Source: Alphaproteobacteria bacterium (GTDB lineage Bacteria > Pseudomonadota > Alphaproteobacteria > CACIAM-22H2). Taken from it: a stretch of 19,196 nt of DNA. Each line of letters begins with the position of its first letter. The first letter of the stretch is position 1. Where the stretch lies: positions 1 through 19,196 of the forward strand of contig VGDA01000017.1 in NCBI GenBank assembly GCA_016869915.1, in the 5' to 3' direction. A program made the position numbers and the translations under genes. Below the pieces are notes generated by a model. That model worked only from the letters and a program-made list of their open reading frames with translations, had not been told where the DNA came from and searched no databases. This document shows, piece by piece, positions 1 through 9,061 of this stretch.

Positions 1-66
1 CGCGCCGACCTCGAGCTCGCGGATCGCTGGGCCAGGCTCCTGCCGCAAGCCGCGCCGACGCAGTAG
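1..66 (+). CDS. 3' end of an upstream gene, product unknown (partial)
   Basis: Reading from base 1 in frame 1 gives 21 codons followed by TAG at 64-66. The tail reads RADLELADRWARLLPQAAPTQ, which has the composition of a real helical C-terminus and is followed by a non-coding stretch before pccB. Too little is present to name a product. It is assigned to the plus strand only because the frame stays open to the window edge and ends just before the pccB leader. Confidence 0.45.
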   Translation, partial: RADLELADRWARLLPQAAPTQ

Positions 67-98
67 CGCCGCGCCGTCCGGCTCTGCTAATCCTGCGT

Positions 99-112
99 GG
101 AAAGGGGTTTCC
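99..112 (+). promoter_or_regulatory. Ribosome binding site of pccB within a short hairpin
   Basis: GGAAA (99-103) and TTTCC (108-112) are perfect complements with GGGG (104-107) as the loop. The loop is also the core of the Shine-Dalgarno sequence for ATG 118. This site decides the start at 118 over the GTG at 97. The hairpin has only five pairs and may be accidental. Confidence 0.4.
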
Positions 113-117
113 GGCTC

Positions 118-1646
<1,529 letters not shown>

Positions 1647-1650
<4 letters not shown>

Positions 1651-1853
1651 GCGACGCCGAGCGGCGCGCGGCGCTGCGGCGCGGCCTGCGGCTGCACCTG
1701 CTCGTCGCGCTCGTCTCGACGATGGCGCTCATCGTCGTCAACTTCCTCACGACGCCGTCCTATCCCTGGTGGATGTGGGTGGCGGTCGCGTGGGGCGCGC
1801 CGCTCGCGATCCATGTCGCGATCGCGATGGAGATCTTCCGGGGCAGGGACTGA
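1647..1853 (+). CDS. Small 2TM-domain membrane protein
   Basis: A 68-residue protein starts at GTG 1647, overlapping the pccB stop (GTGA), and stops three bases before pccA. A basic N-terminus (residues 6-15, rich in Arg) is followed by a hydrophobic helix at about 16-34 and a second at about 41-62, joined by a Pro/Tyr/Trp turn (TTPSYPWWMW). This matches the short '2TM domain' family of bacterial membrane proteins, whose role is unknown. The Arg-rich start suggests a cytoplasmic N-terminus. The GTGA overlap and the three-base gap to pccA indicate translational coupling inside the carboxylase operon. No function can be assigned; the link with Pcc is positional only. The start is inferred from the overlap, since no ribosome site is visible. 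Confidence 0.75.
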
Positions 1854-1856
1854 GCG

Positions 1857-3941
1857 ATGGCAGCGAAGAAGAAGGCCGCAGGCGCCAGGACGGCGAAGAA
1901 GGCGGGCAGGACGCGCGGCGCCGCGAAGGCGGCGCCTGCCGCGGGGTCGGCCCCGATCCCCTTCACGAAGGTCCTCGTGGCCAATCGCGGCGAGATCGCC
2001 TGTCGCGTCATGCGCACCTGCAGGCGGCTCGGCATCGCCACGGTCGCCGTGTACTCCGACGCCGACGCCGACGCCCTGCACGTGCGCGAGGCCGACGAGG
2101 CGGTGCGCATCGGGCCGCCGCCCTCCGCCCAGAGCTACCTCCAGGTCGATGCGATCCTAGATGCGTGCCGCCGCACCGGCGCGCAGGCCGTCCACCCGGG
2201 CTACGGGTTCCTGTCGGAGAGCGCCGCCTTCGCGGCGGCGCTCGACCAGGCGGGCATCGTCTTCATCGGCCCGACCATGTCGGCCGTCGCCGCGATGGGC
2301 GACAAGATCGAGTCGAAGAAGCTCGCGCAGAAGGCCGGCGTCAACATGGTGCCCGGCCATCTCGCCGCGATCGCGGACGCCGACGAGGCGGTCGCCATCG
2401 CGAAGCGGGTCGGCTACCCGGTGATGATCAAGGCGTCGGCGGGCGGCGGCGGCAAGGGCATGCGCATCGCGCACGACGACGCCGAGGCGCGCGAGGGCTT
2501 CCGCTCCGCGACGTCCGAGGCGCGGTCGTCCTTCGGCGACGAGCGCGTCTTCATCGAGAAGTTCATCGAGCAGCCGCGCCACATCGAGATCCAGGTCCTC
2601 GGCGACGCGCATGGCAACGTCATCCACCTGGGCGAGCGCGAGTGCTCGATCCAGCGCCGCCACCAGAAGGTGATCGAGGAGGCGCCGTCGCCCTTCCTCG
2701 ACGCGCGCCTGCGCGCCGCGATGGGCGCGCAGGCGGTGGCGCTCGCGAAGGCGGTCGACTACCGCTCCGCTGGCACGGTGGAGTTCATCGTCGACGCCAG
2801 GCGCAACTTCTACTTCCTCGAGATGAACACGCGCCTGCAGGTCGAGCACCCGGTGACCGAGATGGTCACGGGCATCGACCTGGTGGAGTGGATGATCCGC
2901 GTGGCGGCCGGCGAGAAGCTGCCCTTCCGCCAGCAGGACATCGCGCTCGAGGGCTGGGCGGTCGAGGCGCGAGTCTATGCGGAGGATCCGTTCCGCAACT
3001 TCCTGCCCTCGATCGGCAGGCTGACGCGCTACCAGCCGCCCGCGGGCGAGGGGATCCGGGTCGATACCGGCGTCTACGACGGCGGCGAGATCCCGATGTA
3101 CTACGACCCGATGATCGCCAAGCTCGTCGCCGCGGCGCCGACGCGCGACGAGGCCTGCGACAGGCTCGCCCGCGCGCTCGACGCCTATGTCGTGCGCGGG
3201 CTCAACCACAACATCCCGTTCCTGCAGGCACTGGTCCGCCACGAGCGGTTCCGGGCCGGGCGCCTGACCACGGGCTTCATCGCCGAGGAGTTCCGCGGCG
3301 GCTTCAAGGGCGCCGATCTGCCCTTCGCGCTCGAGCAGCGCCTCGCCGCGGTGGCGGCGACGATCCAGCATCGCATCCACCTGCGCGAGGCGTCGCTGCC
3401 GGGCCAGCTTGCGGGGCACGAGCGTCGCGCGCCGGAACGCTACGTCGTGTCCTTCGATGGCCGGAGCGGCATGGCGCACGATGTCGGCGTCGCGCCGGGC
3501 AGCGCCACCTTCGCCGACGGCGCCGAGCTCGCGGTCGAGGGCGGATGGCGCGTGGGCGACATCCTCTTCGCCGGCATCGTCGGCGGCGAGGCGATGAACG
3601 TGCAGGTCGAGCCCACGGGCCTCGGCCTGCATCTCCAGCATGCGGGCTGCAGCCTCAAGGCGAGCGTGCTCGTGCCGCGCGTCGCCGAATTCGCGCGCCT
3701 GATGCCGGTCAAGCGCCCGCCCGACACGTCGCGCTTCCTGCTCTCCCCGATGCCCGGCCTGCTCAAGGCGGTCGCGGTGAAGCCAGGCCAGGAGGTCAAG
3801 GCGGGCGAGGAGCTCTGCGTCGTCGAGGCGATGAAGATGGAGAACATCCTGCGCGCCGAGCGCGACGGGACGATCTCGATGCTCCATGCCGCGGTCGGCG
3901 ACAGCCTCGCGGTCGACCAGAAGATCCTGGAATTCGCCTGA
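1857..3941 (+). CDS. pccA: Propionyl-CoA carboxylase, alpha (biotin carboxylase / biotin carrier) subunit
   Basis: This subunit uses ATP and bicarbonate to carboxylate its own biotin and hands the carboxyl to PccB. It is 694 residues long. The biotin carboxylase N-domain begins at KVLVANRGEIACRV (38-51). The ATP-grasp glycine loop is SAGGGGKGM (194-202) and the catalytic stretch is EMNTRLQVEH (322-331). A middle region at about 490-615 would be the BT domain that docks PccB. The C-terminal biotinyl domain carries EAMKM with the biotinylated Lys at 660. ATG 1857 follows the preceding stop by three bases. Unusually, about 33 residues rich in Lys, Arg and Ala (MAAKKKAAGARTAKK...) precede the normal family start. 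No alternative ATG or GTG lies near the VANRGE motif, so the tail is probably translated. Order beside pccB and the length favour Pcc over methylcrotonyl-CoA or geranyl-CoA carboxylase. Confidence 0.95.
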   Translation: MAAKKKAAGARTAKKAGRTRGAAKAAPAAGSAPIPFTKVLVANRGEIACRVMRTCRRLGIATVAVYSDADADALHVREADEAVRIGPPPSAQSYLQVDAILDACRRTGAQAVHPGYGFLSESAAFAAALDQAGIVFIGPTMSAVAAMGDKIESKKLAQKAGVNMVPGHLAAIADADEAVAIAKRVGYPVMIKASAGGGGKGMRIAHDDAEAREGFRSATSEARSSFGDERVFIEKFIEQPRHIEIQVLGDAHGNVIHLGERECSIQRRHQKVIEEAPSPFLDARLRAAMGAQAVALAKAVDYRSAGTVEFIVDARRNFYFLEMNTRLQVEHPVTEMVTGIDLVEWMIRVAAGEKLPFRQQDIALEGWAVEARVYAEDPFRNFLPSIGRLTRYQPPAGEGIRVDTGVYDGGEIPMYYDPMIAKLVAAAPTRDEACDRLARALDAYVVRGLNHNIPFLQALVRHERFRAGRLTTGFIAEEFRGGFKGADLPFALEQRLAAVAATIQHRIHLREASLPGQLAGHERRAPERYVVSFDGRSGMAHDVGVAPGSATFADGAELAVEGGWRVGDILFAGIVGGEAMNVQVEPTGLGLHLQHAGCSLKASVLVPRVAEFARLMPVKRPPDTSRFLLSPMPGLLKAVAVKPGQEVKAGEELCVVEAMKMENILRAERDGTISMLHAAVGDSLAVDQKILEFA

Positions 3942-3988
3942 GCCGCGCGGCCGCCGCCTCGCGTTCGCTGGCCGCGCCCGATCCGCGG

Positions 3989-4342
3989 GTGTGGGAGGCG
4001 CGCGCGGGCTGGTTCTGGGCCGCCCACGACGCCAATGCGGGGCCGGTCCCGCTCGACCTTGACGCACGGCGCGAGGCGCTGCTCGCGGACCTCGAGATCG
4101 CCTTCTGCGCCGGCGCCTGGAGCGCCGTCCTCCTCCTCGCATGGTCGCTGGTGGAGCCGGTCGACCGCGCCCGCGAGGCGCGCGCCGACGCGCCGTCGCC
4201 CGACCTCGACTGGTTGCGCGAACGCAGGAACGGCCTCGCGCATGGCGCGAACGGCGCCGCGTCGCCGGTACCCGGCCGCGAGGAGGCGGAAGGGGCGGTG
4301 CGCGTCGTCTTTCGCCAGCTCTTCGCGGAGGCATGGCGATGA
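3989..4342 (+). CDS. Small HEPN-like protein of unknown function
   Basis: From GTG 3989 this would be 117 residues. It shows a helix pair (residues about 25-55, ...FCAGAWSAVLLLAWSLVE...) and then DLDWLRERRNGLAHG, in which RNGLAH is an R-x4-H motif with Asn after the Arg. That arrangement resembles HEPN-domain proteins, many of which are RNases or adaptors of nucleotidyltransferases, but no partner is visible here. The frame is open through pccA, so the start is uncertain. CTG 3938 overlaps the pccA stop (CTGA) and has GGAA at 3929-3932, giving 134 residues. GTG 3989 lacks a ribosome site. The sensible amino-acid composition, the position directly behind pccA and the absence of any other gene before lipB support a real gene. 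A catalytic role is not established. Confidence 0.55.
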   Translation: MWEARAGWFWAAHDANAGPVPLDLDARREALLADLEIAFCAGAWSAVLLLAWSLVEPVDRAREARADAPSPDLDWLRERRNGLAHGANGAASPVPGREEAEGAVRVVFRQLFAEAWR

Positions 4343-4393
4343 AGGCGTCCTTCGCTCCGCACCCATGCCTCAGGTGACTTCGACGTCGAGGAT

Positions 4394-4417
4394 CGTTTTC
4401 CAGCCATATGGAAAACG
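4394..4417. terminator. Perfect 9-bp inverted repeat between convergent genes, possible terminator
   Basis: CGTTTTCCA (4394-4402) and TGGAAAACG (4409-4417) are perfect complements around a six-base loop. The repeat sits in the 83-bp gap where the pcc group and lipB converge, the usual place for a bidirectional terminator. Neither side is followed by a clear run of T in its direction of transcription, and the stem is AT-rich for this genome. Intrinsic termination is therefore possible but unproven; a protein-binding palindrome is the alternative. Confidence 0.4.
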
Positions 4418-4425
4418 GAGATCTT

Positions 4426-5100
4426 TCAGCTCCCGAAGACCTCCGAAAACGCTTCGAGCAGGGCGCCGTCGACCTCCTCCATCGTGGCCTCGATACCGAG
4501 CGCGCGCAGCGAGGTGACGCCATAGCGCGCGTCGGAGATGCCGCAGGGCACGATCCCATCGAAATGCGACAGGTCGCAGGACACGTTGAGCGACAGGCCG
4601 TGGAAGGTCACCCAGTGCCTGACCCGCACGCCGATGGCGGCCACCTTGTCCTCGCGCCGTCCGCCGAGCGGGTGCGGGCCCCGGTCGACCCAGATGCCGA
4701 CCCGGCCCTCGCGCCGCTCCCCTTCGATGCCGAGGCGCGCGAGGGCGGCGATCACCCAGGCCTCGAGGTCGCGCACATAGGTCCTGACATCCTGCCCGCG
4801 CCGGCGCAGGTCGAGCATGGCGTAGGCGATGCGCTGGCCCGGGCCGTGGTAGGTGAACTGACCGCCGCGCCCCGTCTCGTGGACGGGGAAGGCCGCGTGG
4901 GGCCGCAGGTCGCCCGGCCGGGCCGAGGTGCCCGCCGTGTAGAGCGGCGGATGCTCGAGCAGCCAGACCGTCTCCGGCGCCGCGCCGGCGCGTATTCCGG
5001 CCACGCGGTCCTCCATGAAGGCGAGCGCGTCGGGATAGGGGACGAGGGCGTCCGCGCGGCGCCATTCCACCTCTCCCGGGGCGATGCTCGTGCTCGACAT
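4426..5100 (-). CDS. lipB: Lipoyl(octanoyl) transferase
   Basis: This cytoplasmic enzyme moves octanoate from acyl carrier protein to lipoyl domains of pyruvate, 2-oxoglutarate and branched-chain 2-oxoacid dehydrogenases and of the glycine cleavage H protein. LipA then inserts sulfur. It is 224 residues long, the normal length. Visible signatures are LLEHPPLYTAG (47-57), GRGGQFTYHGPGQ (77-89), DKVAAIGVRV with the catalytic Lys at 152, and IVPCGISD with the nucleophilic Cys at 186, followed by GVTSL. The ATG at 5098-5100 gives MSSTSIAPGEVEW; purine-rich GGAAGG sits upstream on the minus strand but rather far away, so the start is reasonable, not certain. It is the only minus-strand gene and is probably monocistronic. 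It serves the complexes that generate the acyl-CoAs handled by neighbouring genes, a functional link that may be coincidental. Confidence 0.96.
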   Translation of the reverse strand: MSSTSIAPGEVEWRRADALVPYPDALAFMEDRVAGIRAGAAPETVWLLEHPPLYTAGTSARPGDLRPHAAFPVHETGRGGQFTYHGPGQRIAYAMLDLRRRGQDVRTYVRDLEAWVIAALARLGIEGERREGRVGIWVDRGPHPLGGRREDKVAAIGVRVRHWVTFHGLSLNVSCDLSHFDGIVPCGISDARYGVTSLRALGIEATMEEVDGALLEAFSEVFGS

Positions 5101-5148
5101 GCGATGGCCTTGCAGGAAGGGGATGGCGGTTGCGTGGCCGGGGGCGAT

Positions 5149-5177
5149 TTGCTATTGCGACCGGCCTCGATTGGCAA
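5149..5177 (-). promoter_or_regulatory. Possible sigma70-type promoter for lipB
   Basis: Read on the minus strand, TTGCCA (5172-5177) is followed after 17 bases by TAGCAA (5149-5154). The first matches the -35 consensus in five of six places, the second the -10 consensus in three of six. It would start transcription about 55-60 bases before the lipB ATG. The weak -10 element limits confidence. Confidence 0.3.
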
Positions 5178-5210
5178 GGGCCGGGCGCGTCGCGTGCCGG
5201 TCCTCTCCAG

Positions 5211-5296
5211 GCGGTCGTGGCGGAATGGTAGACGCGCTAGCTTGAGGTGCTAGTGGGAGAAATCCCGTGGAAGTTCGACTCTTCTCGACCGCACCA
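5211..5296 (+). tRNA. tRNA-Leu, anticodon GAG
   Basis: The 86-base cloverleaf includes an encoded CCA end. The acceptor stem is GCGGTCG (5211-5217) with CGACCGC (5286-5292), then A and CCA. The anticodon stem CTAGC/GCTAG encloses the loop TTGAGGT, placing anticodon GAG at 5244-5246, which reads CUC and CUU leucine codons. A long variable arm (GGGA...TCCC) is typical of a class II leucine tRNA. The T arm contains TTCGACT, with a G-U pair closing the stem. It stands between divergent lipB and plus-strand maeB. Confidence 0.97.
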
Positions 5297-5315
5297 ATCG
5301 ATCGACGCAGATGAC

Positions 5316-5336
5316 GGGGCGCGGCACGGCAGCCCC
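5316..5336 (+). terminator. Weak hairpin after tRNA-Leu
   Basis: GGGGC (5316-5320) and GCCCC (5332-5336) can pair around an 11-base loop about 20 bases after the tRNA. It is followed by AAAC, not T, so it is more likely a processing or attenuation structure, or chance, than a strong terminator. The tRNA and maeB may share a transcript. Confidence 0.2.
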
Positions 5337-5364
5337 AAACCACCAGCCGGGAATGCGGGCGCCA

Positions 5365-7659
5365 ATGGCTGACGACAAGCTCCGCGACAGCGCCCTCGAA
5401 TACCACCGGCATCCCAGCCCCGGTAAGCTCGCGATCGCGGCGACCAAGCCGCTCGCGAACCAGCGCGACCTCGCGCTCGCCTATTCCCCGGGCGTCGCCT
5501 TCGCCTGCCAGGCCATCGTCGAGGACCCCGCCCAGGCCGCCGCGCTGACCGCGCGCGGCAACCTCGTCGCCGTCATAACCAATGGCACGGCCGTGCTCGG
5601 CCTCGGCGCGATCGGCCCGCTCGCCGGCAAGCCGGTGATGGAGGGCAAGGCGGTCCTGTTCAAGAAGTTCGCGGGCATCGACGTCTTCGACATCGAGGTC
5701 GACGAGCGCGACCCTGACCGCCTGGTGGACATCATCGCCAGCCTCGAGCCGACCTTCGGCGGCATCAACCTCGAGGACATCAAGGCGCCGGAATGCTTCG
5801 AGATCGAGGCGAAGCTGCGGCGCCGGCTCAGGATCCCCGTCTTCCACGACGACCAGCACGGCACGGCGATCATCGTCGGCGCGGCGATCCTCAACGCGCT
5901 CAAGGTCGTCGGCAAGAAGGTCGACGAGGTCAAGCTCGTCACCTCCGGCGCCGGCGCCGCGGCGCTCGCCTGCCTCGACCTGCTCGTCGACCTCGGCGTG
6001 CGACTCGAGAACATCTGGGTCACCGACATCGCCGGCGTGGTGCATGCCGGGCGCAAGGTCGAGATGGACCCGCGCAAGGAAGCCTATGCGCGCGAGACCG
6101 ACGCACGGACGCTGGGCGACGTGATCGCCGGCGCCGACGTCTTCCTCGGGCTGTCCGCGCCGCGGGTGCTGAAGCCGGAGATGGTCGCGCGCATGGCGCC
6201 GCGCCCGATCGTGCTCGCGCTCGCCAACCCGACGCCGGAGATCATGCCCGAGGAGGTGCGCGCGGTGCGTCCCGACGCGATCATCGCGACCGGCCGCTCG
6301 GACTACCCGAACCAGGTCAACAACGTCCTCTGCTTCCCCTTCATCTTCCGCGGCGCGCTCGACGCCGGCGCGACGTCGATCAACGAGGCGATGAAGGTCG
6401 CCGCCGTGCGTGCCATCGCTGACCTCGCGACGAAGGCCGCGGACGAGCAGGTTGCCGCCGCCTATGGCGGCGAGCCTCCGGCCTTCGGCCCGGAGAACCT
6501 GATCCCGCGCCCGTTCGACCCGCGCCTCATCTTCGAGATCGCGCCGGCCGTCGCGCGCGCGGCGATGGAGTCCGGCGTGGCGACGCGCCCGATCGCCGAC
6601 TTCGACGCCTATCGCCAGCGCCTCTCGGAGTTCGTCTACCGCTCGGGCTTCCTGATGCGGCCGATCTTCGAGCGCGCGAAGCAGAAGCCGATGCGCATCG
6701 TCTACGCCGACGGCGAGGACGAGCGCGTGCTGCGCGCGGCGCAGACCGTCGTCGACGAGCGCCTCGCGCGGCCGATCCTCGTCGGGCGCCGCGAGACGAT
6801 CCGCAAGCGCATCGAGCGCCTGGGCCTGCGCCTGCGCCTCGACGAGGACGTCGGGCTGCGCAACCCCGAGGACCTGCCGCACTACCAGCGCGACTGGACC
6901 TGGTACCACCGGCGCCTCGGCCGCCAGGGCGTCAGCGTCGACGCCGCGCGCACGATCGTGCGCACGCGCAACGTCGTGATCGCGGCGATGATGGTCGCCC
7001 AGGGCGAGGCCGACGGAATGATCTGCGGGCTGATTGGCCGCTGGCACCGCGCGCTGCAGGACGCGATCGACGTCGTGGGGCTGCAGCCGGGCGTCGCGAC
7101 GCCCGCGGCGATCACCGCGCTGATCATGCCGCGCGGCACGATCTTCGTCTGCGACACCCACGTGCAGCCCGATCCCTCCGCCGCCGACATCGCGGCGATG
7201 ACCGTGCGCGGCGCCGACACGATGCGCCGCTTCGGGCTGCGCGCGCGCGCGGCGCTTCTGTCGCATTCCACCTACGGCTCCTTCGACACCGACAGCTCGA
7301 CCAAGATGCGCGAGGCGCTGGCGCATGCCCGCGCGCTGGCGCCAGAGCTCGAGATCGACGGCGAGATGAGCGCCGAGGCCGCCTTCGAGGAGGAGCTGCG
7401 GCTGAAGGCCCTGCAGGACCCGACCCTGCGTGGCCAGGCCAACCTCCTCGTCATGCCCACGCTCGACGCCGCGCATATCGCCTTCGGGCTGCTGCGCGAG
7501 CTCGGCGGCGGCCAGAAGGTCGGGCCGATGCTGCTCGGCATGGCGGCGCCCGTGCACGTGCTCGACAATTCCGCGACCGTCCGGTCGGTCGTCAACATGA
7601 CCGCGCTCTGCGCGGTCGAGGCCCAGGACCGCGTCGCGGCCGGCGCCGCGCGCGCCTGA
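5365..7659 (+). CDS. maeB: NADP-dependent malic enzyme fused to a phosphotransacetylase-like domain
   Basis: Oxidative decarboxylation of malate to pyruvate yields NADPH in the cytoplasm. The 764-residue length matches the MaeB class, in which a malic enzyme half carries a C-terminal phosphate acetyltransferase-like domain that usually acts as an acetyl-CoA-sensing regulator, not an active PTA. The malic half shows AYSPGVA (39-45), MEGKAVLFKKF (92-102), GGINLEDIKAPECF (132-145), HDDQHGTA (161-168) and the nucleotide-binding VTSGAGAAAL (192-201). SDYPNQVNN is at 312-320. The PTA-like half starts near residue 430 (IVYADGEDERVLRAA). ATG 5365 (MADDKL) is preferred; ATGs at 5311 and 5353 would add 18 or 4 residues of low-complexity sequence. 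MgtE follows after ten bases. In this context the enzyme could drain C4 acids from propionyl-CoA and amino-acid breakdown. Confidence 0.95.
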   Translation: MADDKLRDSALEYHRHPSPGKLAIAATKPLANQRDLALAYSPGVAFACQAIVEDPAQAAALTARGNLVAVITNGTAVLGLGAIGPLAGKPVMEGKAVLFKKFAGIDVFDIEVDERDPDRLVDIIASLEPTFGGINLEDIKAPECFEIEAKLRRRLRIPVFHDDQHGTAIIVGAAILNALKVVGKKVDEVKLVTSGAGAAALACLDLLVDLGVRLENIWVTDIAGVVHAGRKVEMDPRKEAYARETDARTLGDVIAGADVFLGLSAPRVLKPEMVARMAPRPIVLALANPTPEIMPEEVRAVRPDAIIATGRSDYPNQVNNVLCFPFIFRGALDAGATSINEAMKVAAVRAIADLATKAADEQVAAAYGGEPPAFGPENLIPRPFDPRLIFEIAPAVARAAMESGVATRPIADFDAYRQRLSEFVYRSGFLMRPIFERAKQKPMRIVYADGEDERVLRAAQTVVDERLARPILVGRRETIRKRIERLGLRLRLDEDVGLRNPEDLPHYQRDWTWYHRRLGRQGVSVDAARTIVRTRNVVIAAMMVAQGEADGMICGLIGRWHRALQDAIDVVGLQPGVATPAAITALIMPRGTIFVCDTHVQPDPSAADIAAMTVRGADTMRRFGLRARAALLSHSTYGSFDTDSSTKMREALAHARALAPELEIDGEMSAEAAFEEELRLKALQDPTLRGQANLLVMPTLDAAHIAFGLLRELGGGQKVGPMLLGMAAPVHVLDNSATVRSVVNMTALCAVEAQDRVAAGAARA

Positions 7660-7669
7660 CGCCTCCGCC

Positions 7670-9061
7670 ATGGCCGAGACCGCCCCGCCCGACGCCCCCA
7701 GCGAAGCCCCGGCGGGCGACGAGGTGGGCCTCGACCCGGCGCTTGCCGCGCGCATCGACGACCTGCTCGCCGAGCACGACCTCGACGGCGCGCGCGCGGC
7801 CGCCGCCGGGCTGCACTACTCGGAGATGGCGCAGCTGATCGGCCTGCTCCCCCCGGAGCGGCGCGCCCAGTTCGTGGACGCGCTGCGACCCGCCTTTCCC
7901 GCCGAGGTGATCCCCGAGCTCGACGAGGTGCTGCGCGACGAGGTCGCGGCCCGGCTCGGCACGAGCGACCTCGCGCGCGCCCTCGCCAACCTCGACACGG
8001 ACGACGCCCTCTACCTCATCGACGGCCTCGAGGAGACCAAGCGCGACCTCGTCCTGCAGGCCATCCCGAAGGCGATACGCGCGCAGATCGAGGAGGGCCT
8101 GGCCTTCCCCGAGGGCTCCGCGGGCCGCCTCATGCAGCGCGACGTCGTCGCCGTGCCGGCGCACTGGGACGTGGGCACCTGCATCGACTACCTGCGCCGG
8201 GGCCAGGACCTGCCGGACGACTTCTACGACATCTTCGTCGTCGACCAGCGCCACCGCGCGGTCGGATGGGTCGCGCTCGACACGTTCGTGCGCGCGCCGC
8301 GGTCGCGCAGGATCTCCGAGATCCAGGAGACCGAGTTCGAGCCCATTCCCGTCGACATGGACGAGGAGGACGTCGCGCGCCTGTTCAAGGACCGCGACCT
8401 CGTCTCCGCGCCGGTCGTCGATGCGGGCGGACGCCTGATCGGCGCGATCACGGTCGACGACGTGGTCGACGTCATCGAATTCGAGGCCGAGGAGGACATG
8501 ATGCGCCTCTCGGGCGTCGCGGGCAGCGACGTCCACGCGCCGGTGCTCGCGACGGCGCGGCTGCGCTCGCTCTGGCTGCTCCTCAACCTCGGCACCGCCT
8601 TCGTCGCGGCCTCCGTGATCGGGCTGTTCTCGGCCTCGATCTCGCAGGTGGTGGCGCTCGCCGTCCTGATGCCGATCTGCGCCTCGATGGGCGGGAACGC
8701 CGGCACCCAGGCCCTGACCGTCGCGGTGCGCGCCCTCGCCACCGGCCAGCTCACCATGGCCAACGCGTCGCGCATCGTGCTCAAGGAGGGGGTCGTCGGC
8801 GGCCTGAACGGGTTCCTCTTCGCGCTCCTGACCGGGCTCGCGGCCTGGGCCTGGTTCCACGAGGCGGCCATAGGCGCCTGCATCGGCGCGGCGATGATGA
8901 TCAACCTCGTCGTCGCCGGCGTGTCGGGCGTCGTCATCCCCGTGGTCCTCGATCGGCTCGGCGTCGATCCCGCGGTATCCTCGTCGGTGATCCTGACAAC
9001 CGTGACCGACGTCACGGGCTTCCTTTCCTTCCTCGGCCTCGCCACGATGATCGTGCTGTGA
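7670..9061 (+). CDS. mgtE: Magnesium transporter / channel MgtE
   Basis: MgtE is an inner-membrane Mg2+ channel gated by its cytoplasmic domains. The 463 residues contain an acidic helical N-domain (about 22-150), a pair of CBS domains (about 155-275), a connecting helix rich in Glu and Asp (EFEAEEDMMRLSG, about 270-282) and roughly five transmembrane helices from about 300 to the end. The pore region carries MPICASMGGNAGTQ (334-347), and TTVTDVTGF includes Asp447, which corresponds to the ion-selective aspartate of the Thermus protein. ATG 7670 lies ten bases after the maeB stop, so expression from the same transcript is likely. Its stop overlaps the GTG start of the thioesterase gene. No Mg2+-sensing leader is possible in the ten-base gap. 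Confidence 0.95.
   Translation: MAETAPPDAPSEAPAGDEVGLDPALAARIDDLLAEHDLDGARAAAAGLHYSEMAQLIGLLPPERRAQFVDALRPAFPAEVIPELDEVLRDEVAARLGTSDLARALANLDTDDALYLIDGLEETKRDLVLQAIPKAIRAQIEEGLAFPEGSAGRLMQRDVVAVPAHWDVGTCIDYLRRGQDLPDDFYDIFVVDQRHRAVGWVALDTFVRAPRSRRISEIQETEFEPIPVDMDEEDVARLFKDRDLVSAPVVDAGGRLIGAITVDDVVDVIEFEAEEDMMRLSGVAGSDVHAPVLATARLRSLWLLLNLGTAFVAASVIGLFSASISQVVALAVLMPICASMGGNAGTQALTVAVRALATGQLTMANASRIVLKEGVVGGLNGFLFALLTGLAAWAWFHEAAIGACIGAAMMINLVVAGVSGVVIPVVLDRLGVDPAVSSSVILTTVTDVTGFLSFLGLATMIVL

Noticed and set aside
97..117. GTG 97 as the pccB start
   Set aside because: It has no ribosome site and would place the clear AAGGGG inside the gene; ATG 118 is better supported.
2059..2076. Tandem GACGCC repeat
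   Set aside because: It encodes the SDADADA segment that is common in PccA proteins and is not a separate element.
4339..4377. Short frame MKASFAPHPCLR starting in the stop of the HEPN-like gene
   Set aside because: Only 12 codons, with no resemblance to a known peptide; the ATGA overlap is likely chance.
2157..4559. Open frame of 800 codons on the minus strand opposite pccA
   Set aside because: It is a shadow of the GC-rich third-codon pattern. The translation is rich in Arg, Ala, His and Asp with no domain, and pccA is certain on the other strand.
5211..5296. tRNA-Leu as an integration site for a mobile element
   Set aside because: No integrase, no direct repeat of the tRNA 3' end and no shift in gene type are seen; housekeeping genes flank it on both sides.
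5152..7755. Open frame of 867 codons on the minus strand opposite maeB
   Set aside because: Same GC-driven artefact; the protein is low-complexity, and the frame also runs across the tRNA gene.
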